Notes under the pieces: model-generated
What the model was told of the DNA's origin: nothing
Databases searched by the model: none
Seen by the model: the letters and a program-made list of their open reading frames with translations, nothing else
Part shown: piece by piece, positions 62,349 through 64,000 of the stretch
Layout of the letters: each line of letters opens with the position of its first letter
How positions within the stretch are numbered: the stretch's first letter is position 1
Program-made: the position numbers and the translations under genes
Assembly (NCBI RefSeq): GCF_018129985.1
Contig: NZ_JAFCKT010000001.1
Coordinates: 620,001-684,000, forward strand
Direction of reading: 5' to 3'
Source of the DNA: Bradyrhizobium sp. SZCCT0148
Lineage (GTDB): Bacteria; Pseudomonadota; Alphaproteobacteria; Rhizobiales; Xanthobacteraceae
Length of the DNA: 64,000 nucleotides

Positions 62349-64000
62349 TCAGTTGGACTTGGCGTTCTCTTTGGAATTTTCCGCCGTCGGCGCGTCCGTC
62401 TGCGCGGGACGCTTTCCGTTTCCAGTGATGCGCTCGATCGCGGAGCGCACGGCGTCGCCACCCTTGCGGTCCTTCAGCATGTCGAGCAGCGGCGCGGAGG
62501 CTGGCGAGCGGCGGATCAGGCTTTCCGGATCGGGGAAGATCAGGGGATCGTCCCACGGGCCCTGCACCACGAATGGCAGTTCGAAGCCCGACGTGCTGTT
62601 GAGGCTCGCCACGCCCTTCATGTCGTATTCGCGCGTCGGCACCGAAGCGGTGCCCGTTAGCGTGATCTTCGCCGCCGGCCCTTCGACACGGATGTCCTCG
62701 GCGGTGGCGACCCCATCGGAGAATTTCACGGCGATGGTGAGATTGTTGTAAGGCGTCGAACCGTTGCGGAAATTACCGCCGCCAGAGAGCGGCCGCCGCT
62801 CCAGGCGCTTCAGCAATTGCTCGGCATTGAAGCCCGCGATCGCGCCGTCATGACCGGTGATGTTGGCGCTGCCGTCGAGCGACTGCACGAGACCGAACGG
62901 GCTTGAGCCCGAAGCGAAGAGCGACACGTTGATGTTGCCGCGTCCCGACAGCTTGTTGAGGCCGAAGAGTTCGGTGGCGCAGGCCTGGAGATCGACGTCG
63001 GTGAACTGGAATTGCGCCTTGATGTCGGCGACGGTGTCGGAACGCGCGATGCCGAACGAGCCCTTGGCGATGCCGCCATAGACCTGCGCCTCGCCGACCG
63101 AGAGCGCCAGCGTGCCGTTGCGCAAATTGGCTCCGATCGCAGTGCGGCCGAGCTTGGTCGGTCCAACCGTCAGCTTTGCCGCCGACAGGCGCATGTCGAG
63201 GTCGGTCGTCGACAATCCGTTGAGATCGAACAGCTGCCTGTTCCAGTCCCGCGCGCCGCTCGCGAGCAGGCGGAAGGTCGAGATATAAGGCGTGAAGTCG
63301 AGTGCGTCGGCAGCAAGCGTCGCCTGCAGCGTCTGCCGGCCGTTATTGGCGTAGGTCATGACGCCCTCGGCGGCGTTGCCGTCGAGCTCGACATTGACGT
63401 TGGTTAGCGCGATCGAGGCGCCGACGACGTTGGCGCGCGCTTTCAGCACGAAACGACCGAAGCCGCCGCTGGCGGGCTGTGGTTGCCCGGTCCAGCGCAG
63501 TGCGTTGCGCAAGGAGGGGCTGTCGACCGTCAGCATACCTTCCATCATCGGGCTGGTGCGGTTGGCAACGCTGCCGTCGAAGGCGAGCTTGAGCGGCGCG
63601 CTGGCGATCCGCGCCTTCAACCCGGAGCGCTCCCCGGAGAGGGCGGCGACGAAATCGGAGAAACTGATCGAGCCGTCGACACGCTCGCCGCGCCAGTCGA
63701 ACTGTCCGGTCGCAGCGAAGGAACGCGAGATCGAGGGCCAGGCCAGCGAGAGGTCGATGTCCTCGAGCTTCTCGGTGCCGGGCGTGGCGGCGTCCTGGTA
63801 GTCGAGCACGCCGTCCTGGATCCGGATTTCGGAGAACGAGACCTGGTTCTCGGCACCGGGCTTCATGGTGCGCGCGATGGTCTGGATGAAGGGCGTCCAG
63901 TTGCTCTGGCCGTCCGGCTTCAGGCTGACATGGATGCGCGGCCGCAGCAGCGTGAGGTCGGCGATCTCGAACCGTTGCATCAGCAACGGCAGCAGCCGCA
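62349..64000 (-). CDS. AsmA family protein, 5' end outside the window
   Basis: An AsmA-type protein that lies in the envelope and is thought to help phospholipid or outer-membrane protein transport. The visible 550 residues are the C-terminal part; the frame runs off the right edge, so the start and the N-terminal membrane helix are not seen. Visible blocks are ADLTLLRPRIHVSLKPDG, the mid-domain, and C-terminal ELFGLNKLSGRGNINVSLFAS, typical of AsmA_2, then GHDGAIAGFNAEQLLKRLE. The last residues are polar. Confidence 0.88.
   Translation of the reverse strand, partial: RLLPLLMQRFEIADLTLLRPRIHVSLKPDGQSNWTPFIQTIARTMKPGAENQVSFSEIRIQDGVLDYQDAATPGTEKLEDIDLSLAWPSISRSFAATGQFDWRGERVDGSISFSDFVAALSGERSGLKARIASAPLKLAFDGSVANRTSPMMEGMLTVDSPSLRNALRWTGQPQPASGGFGRFVLKARANVVGASIALTNVNVELDGNAAEGVMTYANNGRQTLQATLAADALDFTPYISTFRLLASGARDWNRQLFDLNGLSTTDLDMRLSAAKLTVGPTKLGRTAIGANLRNGTLALSVGEAQVYGGIAKGSFGIARSDTVADIKAQFQFTDVDLQACATELFGLNKLSGRGNINVSLFASGSSPFGLVQSLDGSANITGHDGAIAGFNAEQLLKRLERRPLSGGGNFRNGSTPYNNLTIAVKFSDGVATAEDIRVEGPAAKITLTGTASVPTREYDMKGVASLNSTSGFELPFVVQGPWDDPLIFPDPESLIRRSPASAPLLDMLKDRKGGDAVRSAIERITGNGKRPAQTDAPTAENSKENAKSN

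Overview
This window reads as a 64 kb stretch of chromosome from an alphaproteobacterium of the order Hyphomicrobiales, most likely Bradyrhizobium or a close relative. The basis is high GC, the protein families (GapR/DUF2312, DUF1244, DUF1036-pyk, aa3-type oxidase subunit IV next to the split pntAA-pntAB-pntB, long S21, DUF465 proteins) and an intergenic repeat with ends of the GAGCTTGATC...GATCATGCTC type that I associate with bradyrhizobia. The genus is inferred from gene content, not from a marker search. I see no rRNA, tRNA, CRISPR array, phage or insertion sequence; most genes look like housekeeping chromosome.

Layout. 0-2.7 kb: two small hypothetical membrane ORFs, a fatty acid desaturase and a serine acetyltransferase that lacks one expected histidine. 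3.1-15.5 kb: the Tol-Pal envelope system (tolQ, tolR, tolA, tolB ... pal, cpoB) followed by tilS and ftsH. Here the tol-pal cluster is split by a membrane GGDEF-EAL protein and an N-acyl amino acid synthase (FeeM)-like gene with a CtrA-type site in front. 15.7-22.1 kb: a possible lipid-linked sugar locus with a GtrB/DPM-type glycosyltransferase, a methyltransferase and three large polytopic proteins, two of which are clear paralogues at the two ends of the locus. 22.5-26.8 kb: Flp pilin, TetR regulator, pyruvate kinase with a DUF1036 gene, DUF1244 and gapR. 27.2-33.1 kb: a DUF882 M15-type peptidase, a YcbB-type L,D-transpeptidase and an orphan sigma-54 response regulator. 33.2-39.2 kb: M3 oligopeptidase, an AbrB/Doc toxin-antitoxin pair preceded by a perfect palindrome, cytochrome oxidase subunit IV and the transhydrogenase operon.

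39.3-46.3 kb: alpha/beta hydrolase, NhaD-type and ChaA-type antiporters, cupin, two envelope-type hypotheticals, rpsU and aquaporin. 46.3-51.4 kb: purE-purK, a diguanylate cyclase, several very small proteins including two DUF465 members, and an FAD oxidoreductase. 51.6-64 kb: a PAS-GGDEF-EAL protein, a GlpD-like dehydrogenase, two convergent ABC transporter operons with complementary gaps (one has an ATPase but no binding protein, the other a binding protein but no ATPase), and an AsmA-family gene that runs off the right edge.

Main themes are envelope maintenance (Tol-Pal, L,D-transpeptidase, M15 peptidase, AsmA), cyclic-di-GMP signalling (three proteins) and solute transport. The most promising places for undescribed biology are the split tol-pal cluster, the 15.7-22.1 kb glycosylation-like locus, and the toxin whose Fic motif starts with Cys instead of His.
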